A stretch of DNA of 64,000 bases. Source: Varroa destructor (taxonomy: Eukaryota > Arthropoda > Arachnida > Mesostigmata > Varroidae). The stretch lies in the NCBI RefSeq assembly GCF_002443255.2, contig NW_019211454.1, positions 1,625,936 through 1,689,935 on the forward strand, in the 5' to 3' direction. The position numbers were made by a program, and so were the translations under genes. Shown in pieces: positions 37,688 to 51,362 of this stretch. How positions within the stretch are numbered: position 1 is the first letter of the stretch; each line of letters starts with the position of its first letter. The notes under the pieces are model-generated. The model ran no database searches. It saw only the letters and a list, made by a program, of their open reading frames with translations, and was not told the DNA's origin.

Positions 37688-40666
37688 AAACAACTTTTAA
37701 CCTCGCTGTTTCCCTCCAGCAGATCCATTCATGAGGACGTGCTCATATCGCCAAATTCTCTCTTACGCTTTATGCATGACTACCACGCTCTTCCTTATGG
37801 GATGTCCTCACCTTTCTCCTCCCCGTGCTTTATACATATCTATTAATTTTGCCGACTAACTCCATTTGAGGAGCACGCAATCTTTCCCTGTTTTTGCTGT
37901 CGCTGCATCGTCGTCGTGTGGCGGAACACGCTGACGGCTACCACGCCTAAGAAAATAACCAAACAACAACACTTGCCCAATGGCGCTACTAAGAAACACA
38001 TCAAGCCTTCGGCTCGTAATCAGGTCATCGGCATGATCACGCCAATAGATTTACTCACACAGCTGTACATTTCACTCAGCATGTTCAGATCGCTAATGCA
38101 CGCACCACAGACGGATAGATTCTCATATCACAGCCACGCCCGCTTACCCTACAAACAGATGAACGTGCAAGTCAGACGTACAAGGCACGGTACCTAAAAT
38201 AAAACTTTTCTCTGCTTTATTTCTCAAATTGTATTTGTACAAAAACAGATATCTCAACGAGATTTTCTAGAAGTGTTATTAATTCAATAACTACCACTTT
38301 CTCTAATTACGGATTTTAGTTCCGGTCCTAAACCGCTCAAGCTCCATTCAAATGTCCTTTTTGATAGCACGAATCAGCGAACGACGCTGTCATTCTTTAG
38401 ATTTTCGTCCAAGGACACTGGTAATCAAATATAGATCTGAGCTATTCGATGGCCATATGCGTTAATCCGAGAGGATCTGTGTTCTTAACCTTAACAGCTA
38501 ACATTGAACTGATCGGCTTGTAGGAGCCGCTGCATCGTCTAGTTGAAAGATGTAGGGCGTTCTTTGAGACACTTCGGCCATAGACGGTTGTACAACGGTC
38601 TTTAGGGCACGTAGGCGGAACATCTTAATTTACTAGAATACCCAGAGTCGTGACTGAGTCAGTGATCACGCTGGCGCTTCTTTTTATGAAATCAACAAAA
38701 AGTTATTAATCTCAATAAGAATCAGAAGACAGCACGCTGCTTTACGCTGTCAAGAGTTTGCCCCCGTATACTGGAGCAATCGATGAACGCATATCCGTAA
38801 GTCTATCTCAACCATTCTGGACAATGGACAGCAATAAGGAACTCAAAAACAAAAACAACAGACCGTAGCCCGTGCTTGACGAGGGAGTTTTTATTACACA
38901 ATATATAAGGAGAGAAGGTGCGCAATCGTTGAGGGATATCCTGGTTTGATGGTGATCAACAGCATCTCTAACTTTGCAGGAAGGTTGCAGGACAGGTATA
39001 ATATTATTACCGTTTCAAAACACCTTCTATAGAGATAAAACAAAGAATAATTATGCCCGAAAATGTTATTATTCCGGATCGTTTCTGTCACGCACACTTC
39101 GTTCCATGTCCCAAAACACTGAGGAAAACTGATCGATGTCTTCTGACGCTGAAGTCGTAATCGCAATTTTGTGCTGAGCGTGAATGTGTGTAATGCAGTT
39201 GGGATGTAGTGCATCGTTTAGGTCGATCATGACACACTGGAAGATACAATGCATTTTACTAGTCCACATTTTGCTAATGAATAAGTTATTAGTACTCAAC
39301 TTCTCGCCAAAGGGATGGATACTCGTGCTGGTGATTTTCATAAAGGTAAACATGGCTGAACATGATCCAGCAGCTCAGACAAATATGGATGGAAGTAGTA
39401 AGGCAGGATGCTATAAATAATCTCAGAAGTGCTTCGTGTATTCAGTTTCCTGATTTGAATTATCTTCTATATTTTTAACGGAGCTATTTTCATGACGGAG
39501 TTTCTCTTGTAGTTATTTGTTGATGAATATATAGCTATACTGAGCGATAGCCGAGAATGACTGACGATGTTCTTCCTTAGTTTTGACGTCGTATACGGTA
39601 GACACACCATTAACGGACAGAACACGCTATACTGTTGTAATTATTACCTTAACGAACGAACTAAATGCTTCGTGTTTCACGTCTCGATCTAATACTATGT
39701 GTTACACCAGACGACGTCTCAATCGGTCAAAGACTGGCGGCCGTTTAGCTTTTCCGATTCTCTGTAAGGCTAAGTAGGCCCAGGAAACTGCTTATGAATG
39801 ACCCGAACTCAACTCATACGGCTTAAAACCGAGCCCAGTTGTTCTTTCTGAATATCCGAAAGGCGGCGGGCAGACCGTAACTGTCTAATAAAAGCGTAAA
39901 AAACCAAGATATATCGGGCTTGGTAACAGTGAGACTCGTCAAGACTAGACGGTCGACCTATTAACTAGCTCCCATAGACAAAACATCAGTGTGACAATCG
40001 TTGTATAGAGCTCATCTGAACTGGCTACCGGTTCGAGTTTGCTGTTCTCGAATCGTCTACTATCCCCATAGCTGGGAGCGGGTGGATAAGCACATCTATG
40101 AATGCCCGATGGATGCGTCTATTCGGTAACGGTATACTTACTTGCTCTTGGCGATAAGTAGCGGATGGTTAGATTCGATCTACTTTTCCTTTTTGAGCGT
40201 TGTTTTTTAAACGTTCATTTATTAATAAATCCTGCCATGTCTGTAGTACTACTCGTTTTCCGCATTATAGTTTGTTGTATAGCATCGAGATGACGGTGCG
40301 CATAGTCAAGCACAAGTTAAACTGACACTTCAGAATCAGCTATTGCAGTGCCGTTTTCATTTTGTCTCGTCACGCCAGAGCCGGCATCGCTCTTCTTATC
40401 GAGTGAATGGTAAGTTGTCACCGTATCTCAAGATAGTTCATAGTCCATACCACTGACCAGTTAATACAGTGCCACCTCCTTCGACATCTGTATAGCAGGA
40501 AAAACATCCAGCTGAAGGAGGCCAGCGTTGAGAACGCGCAGGGCGCTGAGCATCAAGCAGCTTATTCTTATCTCTTATCACTCCAATCATGCATTCATTA
40601 TCATTGATGAGTAATTAATTAGACGCAAGGCCTCGACCACCAACGAACCGTCAGCTTGGACGTTAA

Positions 40667-40850
40667 AGCCGCTTTACTTTTCCTTCATGTTGCCCACACG
40701 AGGTCTCACCATCACTTCCTTGGTCCTTCGCCCTGAGCGCCACCATCGACTCCACTGTTTCTATCATCGTTAACACAGCCACTGAAATAGTCAAACACAT
40801 TAGTAGCAACAACAACTGCAGCGATGTTAGCAACGCGAGCAGCAGCGCCT
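40667..40850 (+). CDS. Possible exon ending at a GTAAGT splice donor
   Basis: The frame opens after a TAA at 40,664-40,666 and runs 61 codons plus one base to GCGCCT-GTAAGT, a near-ideal donor (GT at 40,851-40,852). The peptide has a Cys-Cys pair near its start, a hydrophobic Val/Ile segment in the middle (S-T-V-S-I-I-V-N) and an Asn/Ser-rich end made by AAC/AGC repeats. I see no good acceptor or start codon upstream and recognise no family. Confidence 0.2.
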
Positions 40851-40854
40851 GTAA

Positions 40855-43490
40855 GTGATAGTTATTGCTGCTAGCGGTGCCAGATGCATTTGCCTGCTGT
40901 TCCTCTCGTGTCCTGATGAGCTTTGGCCGAATTCAACTGAGGAAACTGTGGACAGAGAGAAAAAGAAGGAGAGGGGGAAAGGAAAGGCCCATACGGTGCC
41001 GTCTAAAGGGCAAAGAAGAAACGTAATAATAAAGAGAAGGCAAGGGCAGAATTAACATCAGGAAGACGGTGGCGGGGCGACAAGCCTTCCACCCTTATCG
41101 GTACTATCAGAGGCAATCGCCACCGCAATTCCTACGACAGCGACCGCTGCAGTGGACACACAAGATACCCGCGAAGCAATGAGGGGCTACTGCCAACGAA
41201 TAACAGCAAGAAAGCAAATGTGCAAAAGTAGAAGCCTAAGGATAAAGGCTGGGAGTGAAAAGGAAAAAGAGCGCGCAAACCTTGCGAGGACTGTCCCTGT
41301 TCCTAACACTGTGTTATCAGGAGCAGAAGACGGGGAAAGCGGCGCGAGGCAGTGAGGGGTGTGACAGCGGTGGTAACGAAGGATCCTCGAAGACCTTGAC
41401 TAGGTCCGTCGTGCAAGTGGAGATTACCTTTTCCCCTTTGTCTCGCTCTTTCTTCTGCTATTTGTTGTGGTACTGCAACTTGTGCGACTTCCTGGTACCA
41501 CAGCTAAGAGACGTGTTGTGCTGGCTTGTTTTTCTCACAACGCCAATCTTACCCCATCCTCAGCTTCCTTCTCATCCTCCAATCCTCTCTCTCTCTCTTA
41601 GTGTTGTTCTTACACTGCTGCTGCACCCCCCCTCCCGTTTCCGTCTCTTTGCTCTCACACTCCACTTATTGCTTACCACTATGTCCAAGTGCGTATAGGT
41701 ATCAGTTCGTTCATGGCTGGCATGTGTAAGCAGCGGTGGGTTTTGGTATGTATTAACTGGATGGCGGGCCTTTGCCGCTCGATCACGAATTCGTAAGCCG
41801 CCCTTCAGCTCATTGGCTAGGATTTGCTGTGAGAGAAGCTACAGATGCTTGCTGAGAAGCTTTATTTTGGGTAAAGGCGCAGGACGGCCACGACCTGGAA
41901 AGGATGATGGGGGTTGCCTTGCTTAATCGCGCCAACGTCGACCAGTGCTATACGTTTGTCGTACTCCATAGGAGTTGCAGCTTCCAACCAATCGGCGTGC
42001 TAAGCTTGCCCCTTCCCCGTCTTAGATCCCGTATCTTACACTATACACCACCAGGACTGCCGCACCACGCTCCCTTCCACTAGGCCTTCTCGTTCTCCTC
42101 TTCTTCTCCTGATTTCGGCTTTTTCTTCGTTCTTTTTTTCTTTTGGCTTCCTCTACGGACCATACACAACTATAAAGAAGGTTTAACCAAAGCTGAAATT
42201 TTTGCTACTCCAGGCGGCGTTGCTGGCGCTGTCGCTGTCGCTAATAGATTAGCGAGATTAGGTGACGCCAAGCTCCTGTCCCGGTTGCCTCTTTCTCCAT
42301 CGCCATCAGCATCGTCGCACCCTTCGCAGACGTCGCCACTGCTTCTGATGACGTCATAGTCGTTGCCGTCGCTGTGTTTCGAAGCTACTATTAGGAAACT
42401 CTGAGAATAGTAATTCTCAGGGTTTTCTAGTCTTCGCGAGCATATATACACACACTTCGATACCTTTAGGCAGGGTTAGTCGGTGCTACACAGTACGGGT
42501 GCCTGAAAGGCAGGCAGTCCGCCAACATCGAACAGCTAGTTACTAGTGCTGTTCTATTGTCCCGAGCCGGGGAGCTAAAACAGCCACAAAGCCTAGTTGG
42601 ACAGTTGTCATGCTGCAGGGAGTAGGGTAGACGGGGATAAAGAAGTCTTCTAGCATAAGACAATTTTAGCGAAGACAGCGATTAGACTTCTGTGAGGCGC
42701 TATGTATGATATGGAACACAGGATAGAAGACAACCAGCAACAGCACCAGCAGAAGACAAAGGAAATGGTATACGCAGCGAGTGGCGGTAGTGACCGGCCA
42801 GAAATAAAAAAGGAAGCGCTGAATGACTGTAAAACTATACCAGGATAGTCACACGAGCAATAGCACAAGCTTCTGTCGACTCCCATTGGCCCGAAGTCGC
42901 AAGTCGTCCTTATGCTCTTGTAATTACCAAGCCAGCAACTATCATTAGCGCTGTTAACGTTGCTGATGTACGTATATCTTGCGGCAGCTGCTGCTGGTTA
43001 CTGCCTTTGACCGAGATCGAGGCGTAGAAAACATGATCACTTCATTGAAGTTGAAATAGAGACTTGGGATATGCACATATATTGGATACAATATGTATTA
43101 ATATACAGATACAGGATGGACCAGCTGGCGGATAGCTTTTGGTCACTTGTACGTAGCGAGCTTGGCGTACGCAAATGTGACTTTTCGGCACTCTGCGACA
43201 CTCAACGACAGACTGACGTGTCGAAGCGTAGTGTTTATCGCGCATTCACAATGTACTAAACGATCCAATTTCTAACAGATGACATCTACTAGCAGACCAA
43301 TTAGAAAAATCAACGTGACTGCGGTTAATTGTTTCGAGCGATATAAGGACGATAACGGACGTATTTATAACATAACATTAGCAGGGCTTCTTAGTTGGAG
43401 CGTAAGGCCTAAAATCATACGTATGTATATTTCGTTAGGCCTTTTTTCACCGTTTACTTAATATTATTTACATGATATTTAATAATATTT
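40855..43490. other. GC-balanced, low-complexity-rich region
   Basis: Purine-rich (40,930-41,060) and pyrimidine-rich (41,430-41,690) stretches give long but low-complexity frames, up to 147 codons at 41,255-41,698, that I do not regard as genes. A minus-strand frame at 42,170-42,451 has an acidic Asp/Gly patch from GTCGCT-like repeats. No domain recognised. Confidence 0.35.
42393..42428. repeat. Inverted repeat, 16-bp arms with two G-T pairs, 4-nt spacer
   Basis: The arms at 42,393-42,408 and 42,413-42,428 pair over 16 positions if two G-T pairs are allowed. The inner eight (CTGAGAAT against ATTCTCAG) are perfect. The spacer is AGTA. Confidence 0.85.
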
Positions 43491-43494
43491 ACAG

Positions 43495-43759
43495 GATACA
43501 TGATGAAAAAATACGTACATTTGTCGGGATGCACGACAGAGGTTGCGACAAATTCAGTTGGCGTACCTTACGTCAGAAAAAAAGTGCTTCAAAACTACTG
43601 GGTTCCGAATATGTTCAGTTTGCGGAACCTGTGCTACCTCTTTTTCTTCTCAACATATTAGCTATCCATCAACTTAGGCAAAGGCGAGGGGAAAGTGAAA
43701 AAAATCGGAGGCGGGAAAGGGGGAGATTGGAGTTGCAAAGTATTGAGTGTGCGGTTTGA
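43495..43759 (+). CDS. Possible exon, 88 residues, basic C-terminus
   Basis: After TTTAATAATATTTACAG (AG at 43,493-43,494) one frame is open to a TGA at 43,757. The first base completes a split codon. The peptide starts with a mixed charged stretch (I-H-D-E-K-I-R-T-F-V-G-M), has a short hydrophobic segment (L-P-L-F-L-L-N-I-L) at about residues 57-65 and ends in a strongly basic region (R-Q-R-R-G-E-S-E-K-N-R-R-R). I recognise no family. No AATAAA follows closely. An imperfect AATATTATT/AATAATATT inverted repeat overlaps the acceptor. Confidence 0.25.
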
Positions 43760-44644
43760 ATCGCAAAAAGGACTGGTTTTCCTTTTTACTTACTATTACT
43801 GCTAGAGCAGTCGCCGCTACCATTGCGTGTAGAAGGCAAGACTGCCTATGGCGCTGAGCCTGCGACTCTTGGCAATCCCCCGGCCGGAACTTTCCTACCG
43901 GTCGACAGCCACGTCAGTCCTGGTACAACGCTTCCACAGCCGTCCGCACTAGTACCACTACGGGCGCTGCCATCACCCCTGTTAGTTTTGCGCACATATA
44001 CACAGAGCGCCATACAAAAACAGGCCGACACACAGAACGCAAATCCCGCTTCCTTTATCCCCACAGACTTTTTTCTCCTCACTGGTGAAGAGCAGTCGTA
44101 TTTTAATATTCCTGCTTTTTATCATTCTCTCTTTGACAGACGTCACGCCGTTTGCGCTCTTCTCCGAGTCGAATTTTAGTGTCAGAAGCGGCAGCCGTAC
44201 CAATGGCCAAGACATACATACAGACATGCGCTCTCGAAGCGCTCATGTGCGGGAAAGCACTGCGGAAAGCTCTGTGCGCGAATATAGCACGGTTTGCTTC
44301 TAGAGAAACGAAGCGATGAGGCTGAGTTTGCCATCACGGGCGGGTCGTTGGTTCAACCGCTCGTTGGTTGACTAGCTGGAGGAGCTCGATTCGGAGATGC
44401 GAACTCCTAGATCCAGCTGCCGGCCCCAGCTGGAGCTGGGCTAAAAAGCATAGCATTGCTCCTTGACAGGACGACTGAAGGGATCTCCGTAAAGAGACTG
44501 TCAAAAACGGATCGCTGAACACATGCAAAAATTTCGATGATTCACTTCTCATTCTTGCCCCATCTGCTGCACTATCCTTCAACCCCAATTTTCCTGCGCG
44601 AAATCAAGTCTTACTATTCCGATCCTTTTTTTTTGTTCGTTTAG

Positions 44645-44802
44645 CCTCACGCGTGTTTCTGCCAGCAATTGTTACGTACCTGTCGTCATCAACGGAAGAA
44701 TGTAAACTGCGTCAATATCATCTGTTCGAGGTGACTGGGCAGAATTATCGAGGTCCAAGCAAATTAATTGCTCTCGTTGCTCTTTTTGCTATCCTTCCTT
44801 AG
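44645..44802 (+). CDS. Possible terminal exon with hydrophobic tail
   Basis: A strong pyrimidine tract (CCTTTTTTTTTGTTCGTTTAG, AG at 44,643-44,644) precedes a frame of 51 codons that ends in TAG at 44,800. The peptide has an early V-F-L-P-A-I-V-T-Y-L segment and a hydrophobic end (L-I-A-L-V-A-L-F-A-I-L-P). AATAAA follows at 44,869-44,874, a plausible 3' UTR of about 70-90 bases. The ordered acceptor, frame, stop and poly(A) signal are the support. The length alone is well within chance and no family is recognised. Confidence 0.25.
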
Positions 44803-47370
44803 TGAGTCAGGTGTACAAATAGTCGTCGTGGGAGCTTTTAGTCACCTGTATGCAAAACCATGTTGAAGAATAAAATAATTTACCATGAACTTCAAATTTC
44901 TTCAGATTTTGCAGAACCGAACCCAGAAATTATAATCATCGCATGTTATTATACTCAAGCTAGTTTGCTGGCTTATGTGTGTAGCATCAAAGTACGACTA
45001 TGGCGACATTTGGACTTTCGTTATCGCATTGATAGTGCGAAAAGTCTATAGTAACCTTTATTTTTAGGTCTTTGCGTTTTATGGCGCCCATTTTTTCTAA
45101 TGTCAGTTCGCCTAATATATAAATAATAATCTATTATAAATTTAAAGCAGGTAAAATGTTTGTATCTGCCGAAAAACAAACTTATTTAATCTCAGTAACC
45201 TAGCTCTGAGTAGTAATAGTACCAAAAATATGTTTATCACAGTCATTTAAAATAATCCTTCAGATGCATTTTCCTGCCACTTCGATTTCGGTTTCGATTT
45301 AAATAAAAAAAAACATGTCCGAATAAGATCACTTTAAAACAGGGCTAACGTTCGAATTAAATGAATCATGCACTAAAAGAAATTGCTTGGACGCATTTTT
45401 TTTTTTTACTAAACATGGAATTTCAACCGTCACCACTTAGAAATATCATAATTTAATAATAAAATTAATAATTAATGTATGTTGTGCATTTACATACGTT
45501 CTAACACTAATCTCACCAGCTATTACTGAAATCTGCCTTGCAGTCATTGTTTGCGATCTAGGTGTTTACATTAAAATGCTTATAACTAAGGTGACAATCT
45601 TGTAAGTAGGATTTGTTGTGCAGAAGGCCAAATGCCCAGGATCTGCTCTCCCTCGCACTACGGCCTCGCTTCTTTTCGGCTGCTACTAACACTTCTTAGA
45701 CAAATAACGAATAGGGATGGTGCACGTGCTCACTTGCCACTCAGCTTCGCTAAGTTACGGTTTTTCAAATCTCGTTCGAAACGATCAAGGAGAATTCTCG
45801 TCCGGTCGTTTTTTCAGAAGGCGTTCCATATTGACCACTATAATCGTTTGTTTTAATGGATTAGCACACAACCTTTTGAGCAGCTGAAATCTTAGGCGTT
45901 TGAACGCGTCCTCTGTGCCTCGAACAGCGCTACGTATAGCCTTTTCCTCCCTCCATCTTAGCGGTATGAACAGCCAAATAAGCAGCAAGTCTTTCTTTCC
46001 ATGGCAGGAAGCGGTTGTTGTATGGCACTATATGAAAGCGAATTCCAGTACAAGTCGAATACGGGAGTGAAGTTCAGTCAATGGAGAACCGCAAAATGCT
46101 TGCCCCACAACGATTTGTTACATCTACACGTATTAACAAAAATTCATGAATCGGATCTTCCTGATTCGTCATGCTCAGATGTAATTCCATCTTTTATGTC
46201 GCTTCTGGACCTGATAACACGTCCACAGATGATATCGTCAAGATAGTTTCCTAGCTTATAGATATTGGTGAATTTCTTTAGGTATCGATTCTCTCGTCAG
46301 ACCAACCCGAGTCGCGGAAAATAATCATTGGAGAATTATTACATGTACGATATTCCTTCGTTTTTATCTATGACCAGCGGGGCTCATAAACTCAGGCGTT
46401 CCACTCTCTCACTTGATCGATATTCACGCGTTCATAACACATGTTACCCAATATAATACTATCCTACTACTTTGGCCTAACCTTCTAAGCTTACCTGAAC
46501 CCAGATTGTGAGAGAAATGAATGAAACATATTTTTTATTATCATTATTATATTTTTTTGCCAGATCAAGTATACGTACAAAATATCACACAAACTGTTAT
46601 AGTCGTTTTTAGGATGGGCCACACACATATATGCACACAGATATAATCTATGTAAGTATCAAAAATAACCAATATGTCTCAAAGAAGATGCATTTTCAGT
46701 ATATTAAGCAAAGAAAAAGAGACATACATACGTGTGTCTGGGGTTATGTGCATGTCTCCTACTTGTTCTATACAAATTCAATTCAAGGTGCACAACTCGT
46801 TGCTTCGCGACAATTAAATGATCAGCACCGCCACGTGGCAGCTAGACAGAATTTTCATCACTAATCAGCAAATTGACCCCATTTACCGCCAATTTGTCGA
46901 TGCCTAGAAAAACAATAATATTTTTTTTACTATAACGGTACGTAAGATGCTTTAAGAGAGCTGCAAAGCCTAACGATTAATTTCCGTTTTCGTTGAATTC
47001 CAACAAAAATGACAATTCATTTCCGCTTGAATTTCTGGTAAAGCAGATTTTCCACGAGACCCGTTATCTCAAGTCAGTCCTTATATACGCATATCAATGT
47101 ACACTATACGTGTACCTCGTTTAGCTGTTGTGTACTTATGCTAATTGAAAAAAAAAACTATTGCGGACTAGCTCCATGGAAGGCACCACATAAAAACGAA
47201 GTCCTTCATGTGATCCTGTTTGCAGACGCATCCACGTACTCATACGCATTCAGAAGATTCAGCCGTGTCGCAGCAAAGGAGAAATAAGAAAGTAAACAAA
47301 AAGCGGACGACGAAGTTTAAGTGCTCCACACAGTATGATACTAATATATAGCGTGCTTTAATGGCCGTTT

Positions 47371-47408
47371 GTATGTATATATATATATATATATATACAT
47401 ACATACAT
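47371..47408. repeat. Self-complementary GTAT/AT/ACAT microsatellite
   Basis: GTATGTA, a run of 22 alternating T and A bases (47,376-47,397) and ACATACATACAT together form a palindromic repeat able to fold on itself. Confidence 0.93.
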
Positions 47409-49018
47409 CAAAGACACGGCAATTTTGTATGTATTCGATCTTCTCGATGCAATTATATATCTAGAGCATAACGCAAGGTGCTTCTATAAAATCACTAGAA
47501 CAAATTTGGATAAAATTACGGTCGCTTGTTTATAAGCTACCTCTAAATAAAAACAGATCAGAAACAAATAGGAGCTTTTGTTACGAACTTACTTATCTAA
47601 TGCACCGGCCGTTTGCTTAGAGATTTAATAATTCGAAGGCCTGAACCGCTTTTTTAGATTCACAAATAACATTCTTTTAAATTATGGGTGATGGGGTCTT
47701 CGTTTGCCAATACTAGTTGAAGTTTTGTTCAAATACGTTACATACAATGTTCGAAGCTGTACTTACCTTTACCAGTTTTAGACTTCATAGATTATTTGCA
47801 TCGGTTTTCTAAACCGAGAGATAGATGGCGTCTTTTTAAATATAGCGTAAAGCCGCGGTTTTGTAGTACCCCAATGTACTTCTTTTTAAAAGGTTTGCCC
47901 TTGCGAAAGGGGTTCAACGAAACGACCGTACTAGTTGATGCTCTTTAGGGCACCATCAAGCATGAAAAATGTATAATAGTTCCAGTCGAAATGCACATAT
48001 TCGTAGGGTGACCAGCGACCCTTGCTCCGACTTATTAGCGGTAAAGATATTTTTTTGCAGAAAAATCGAAGATGACTTGGTAATTTTCGCCTTAAATTAC
48101 TTTAAAGGGTAGTGCGGCGATAAAGTCTTTTGGCTTTGCCGTCTTCAGCGAGTATCTGTCTGATTTGAGCACTCTGTGTGCTTGTGAATTATGCGACATG
48201 CGCGTTTTTGAGAACAAAACATTTTAGTTTTAAAGTAAGGCACCAGTATCATTAGATGTGCATATGTTACGCCTTTTTATAAGTTTTCGGCCCTTTTGAG
48301 CTTCTCTTTGAGTCTTTCGCGTGGGCGCATGGAAGTCTTCGTTGCTTCCCTCATAAGCCGAAGGGAGACCAGTAACCGGTTGGAGCGCTGATTTTGGAAA
48401 ACTATGGAAGTTTGTAACCTCCGCAAAGGACTGGTGCTGGCTGAAAAGAAGTTGCTTTGCTTTGATCTGGCGCCTTTAGGAACGGAGAGCTACACGAAGG
48501 GCATACACGAAGGTATGATACATATATGTTTAGATTAAATCATCGTTAAGGATGAGACATTTTCGTGGAGGTCGCGGCTATTAAGGTAGGCGCTCTAAGC
48601 ATCTATGTCGTCAAGTAATAGTGCCTGGTCTAACAGGACGAACTACCTATAGCTTTCCCCTTTTAAATAGGAATACCCAAGCTTGGTCTACTGTCAAAAA
48701 AGAAGCACGCGTATCTATAAACAGGCATTATTAAAGCCAGAGTAAAGCCTGCATATCTAAATAATTCTTTTCACAGCATAACTGATAAAACCATCTAAAT
48801 CTATCTGCTTATTATAAGTGGTCCATGGTTAAGTGTATACGTAGGGTTCCTTAATTGAGGTCTCCCCAAGTCGTGCCTCCGTATTCGGTTGCCCTCGGAC
48901 TGTAACGTCTGTATGCGTAACCAATCGGTTAAGTAGGTTTCATTCCGCTTCGCTAGCTGGCGACTTTACGAGAATGCTTAGTCTTCAGGGCGAAATAACC
49001 AAGCATCAGAGTGGTGCA

Positions 49019-49039
49019 GACGACGACGACGACGACGAC
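49019..49039. repeat. (GAC)7 microsatellite
   Basis: Seven perfect GAC units followed by GATGAAGAG. No supported frame uses it. Confidence 0.93.
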
Positions 49040-50330
49040 GATGAAGAGAAGAAGGCGGAGAAAAGCGGAGGTGAACGGGCGAACGAGTGATAGTAAAAAA
49101 AGGGGCGTCAACAAATTACTTCATTCGATATGGGTTCAAACGCTTTGTTCGTTTCATTTAGCTAGATAAGTTTCGATGGCAATACCAAACTTTCAAAGGA
49201 CTAACCCGCTTTTTCCCGTTTTATTACCCCGCCTTCGTCTCCTCTCGTTCCCCTAAACTGTTCGCTTGTCCGTCCTTCCTAATTCTCATCAGTTCGCCTC
49301 GTCCCTCATCAGCTCATTTTACATTGCGTTTTCCGGCACCAACGGGATTACTTCTGCGGAAGAACCCAACTTGGCTGCGCAACGTCAAGAGGAATCTTTG
49401 CGTGAAGGGTGTGTAGCTGAACACTTAGTTCGTGGGTGGCCATCCTGTTATTTTCTCATTGGAAAGAGAGGTTTTGTTAAAGGCGGACTTAGATTACGAT
49501 AACTCGTTCACTCCTAGTCGAGTGAATGGCGGCAGTGAACATCTACTGAACACCAGCATGGGATGGGCGTTAGTACGCTCTAAACGTTTTAGGTCCTGCT
49601 CTTGGAATAAAATGCCGCAGACATTATTTGTGTTCAGAAATATTCCCTCCTACCGAAATGTTGGCTAATGTAATGTTATTATTGTCGTCGCCGGCCCTGT
49701 AGTGATGGTGGCGGTAGTAGTTGTTTTCGGAGTTGATACTGACGTCGCTGTGGCTCCGGCTGTTGCTGCCGCTGCTGCCTGCGATTCTGCTATATTCGAG
49801 CTAAATGCGAGGTCCTGGGTGGTCGTACGCAAAACGCACTAGCCATCAGATAGTCGAAGAAAAGAGAAAAAAAGGTTACCGCACTAGGCAACTCTAGTAG
49901 GGGTAGTAGAAGCAGCAGACCAAGCAATAACTCTTGTCAGGCGCCTCTGGGACTGACGGTTTGCTCTATATAGAAAACCTACTTCTAACTCCTCGATGGC
50001 ACAACAGCTGTACTGCCACGCAAATGGGATGCTGATCTGGGCTCAGACACGATATAGCGTAAAGGGCCGACGCGACAGCAGAGGCTGCCTCTGTCTACAC
50101 CGCGGCCGTTCTCAACCGAGCGGATTGGCAGCGGGAGATCATGTTGTCCGAGAAAGAAGTTACCGGCAGTAGTAGTAGCAGGACAGTACAGAAAAGAAGG
50201 GTAACCCGAGGTCTCAGGCAAGCACAGAACGCTAGAAATGTTCTTCTCGCCCTTGTGGTCGTTCCATCTTTTCCATCCTCTATAGAAGCCTCTTCACCTC
50301 ACTCGTTGGTTGGTTCGTTTCTTCGTTCTG

Positions 50331-50352
50331 CCTGATCCGGCCGCGGATCGGG
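50331..50352. repeat. Short inverted repeat, 9-bp arms with one G-T pair, 4-nt spacer
   Basis: CCTGATCCG and CGGATCGGG flank GCCG. Confidence 0.75.
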
Positions 50353-51344
50353 TGACCGCGAAATTCGAGGCCAAGCGATGCTACCTCTGGTTTCTGCTTT
50401 TGCGAGATCTACTTTACTTCTGCTACGTCATTCGATTCAGGCGCCATTGCAACCCCCGACATCGTCCTCGACCATGTTCTCACTCTCTTCATCATTTGCA
50501 CCGCCATCGGTAGCAGGCTCACAAAACTCCTTGCCAACTAGCACAGCTTACTGCCGCTACCGCCAAAGCAAAATGATGCAACGAAGAAGCTTTAGCCCTC
50601 GAAGCCATCGCTCCACTGCATATATCATACACAACTCGATACCCAATGAACGCAACCGGGCAGATTCGAAGAATCAAGGAAACCAGACACCTGCAGGGCA
50701 TCACGCGAAAGACGGTGGTGCATCCCATCCTAAAGAAGTGTCCAGTTCTACAAAAGAATATGTGTGAAAGAAGTTAACGAGATGCATACACTGCATACCC
50801 TCTATCCCCAACCAATTCGAATCCATAGGTCACTCTCTCCTCTTAGATGCGATAGCAATACAATGCATACGAAAAGGTGAACGTGCTTTTGCTCTTCTTG
50901 GTTACGTGGTTATGATGGAACAAAAACTACAAGTCATGTCGCGGTACACTCGGCTGTGATCGTTGTCGTGTTGAATTTTTACTATTTAGTGAAGTCCTGC
51001 TATTTAGTCGCGCAATTAAAAGAAACAGCGGTTGCTTTACGGTGAGATCTGGTAGAGCCTCGAGACAGAACACTGAGTGGAAAACTACTATTTATTTCAG
51101 TTTTCTTTACAGCAATGTTACTGACACCCTTAAGTCTATCACGCAGGGCACCCACTCGTTCAATCAGCTGTTGTCAAAAGTCTTGGAATAATCGAAAGGA
51201 TCCTAGCGAGTTGTGCAAGGAAGGAGGCTGACTTGTGGCTACCAGGCAGAAGAATAACATGGTTTTTGATCAGACCTACAGGCCTGCATGCTTTGTGCTT
51301 GTGTCCTTCTAGTTAACTGCATGTCGTGCTGCTTCCCCTTAAGG

Positions 51345-51362
51345 CGCTGCCTTGTGGCAGCG
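51345..51362. repeat. Short inverted repeat, 7-bp arms, 4-nt spacer
   Basis: CGCTGCC and GGCAGCG flank TTGT. Confidence 0.8.

Larger units (their letters stand above)
35650..40660. other. Unassigned region with low-complexity patches
   Basis: 35,650-36,480 is AT-rich. 36,640-37,440 is GC-balanced, with a long pyrimidine-rich stretch (about 36,930-37,075) ending in CACTTCAG near 37,045; a 31-codon frame follows it. 38,880-39,420 has overlapping frames of 78-106 codons on both strands and a plus-strand AAG-GTAAAC donor-like word near 39,345, without a recognised product. Confidence 0.3.

Noticed and set aside
41255..41698. 147-codon plus frame
   Set aside because: It runs through purine- and pyrimidine-rich low-complexity DNA with overlapping open frames and has no domain; composition explains it.
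44809..44823. CAGGTGTACAAATAG, close to the inverted-repeat end of Mos1-type mariners
   Set aside because: No matching inverse copy within a few kilobases, no flanking TA and no transposase frame.
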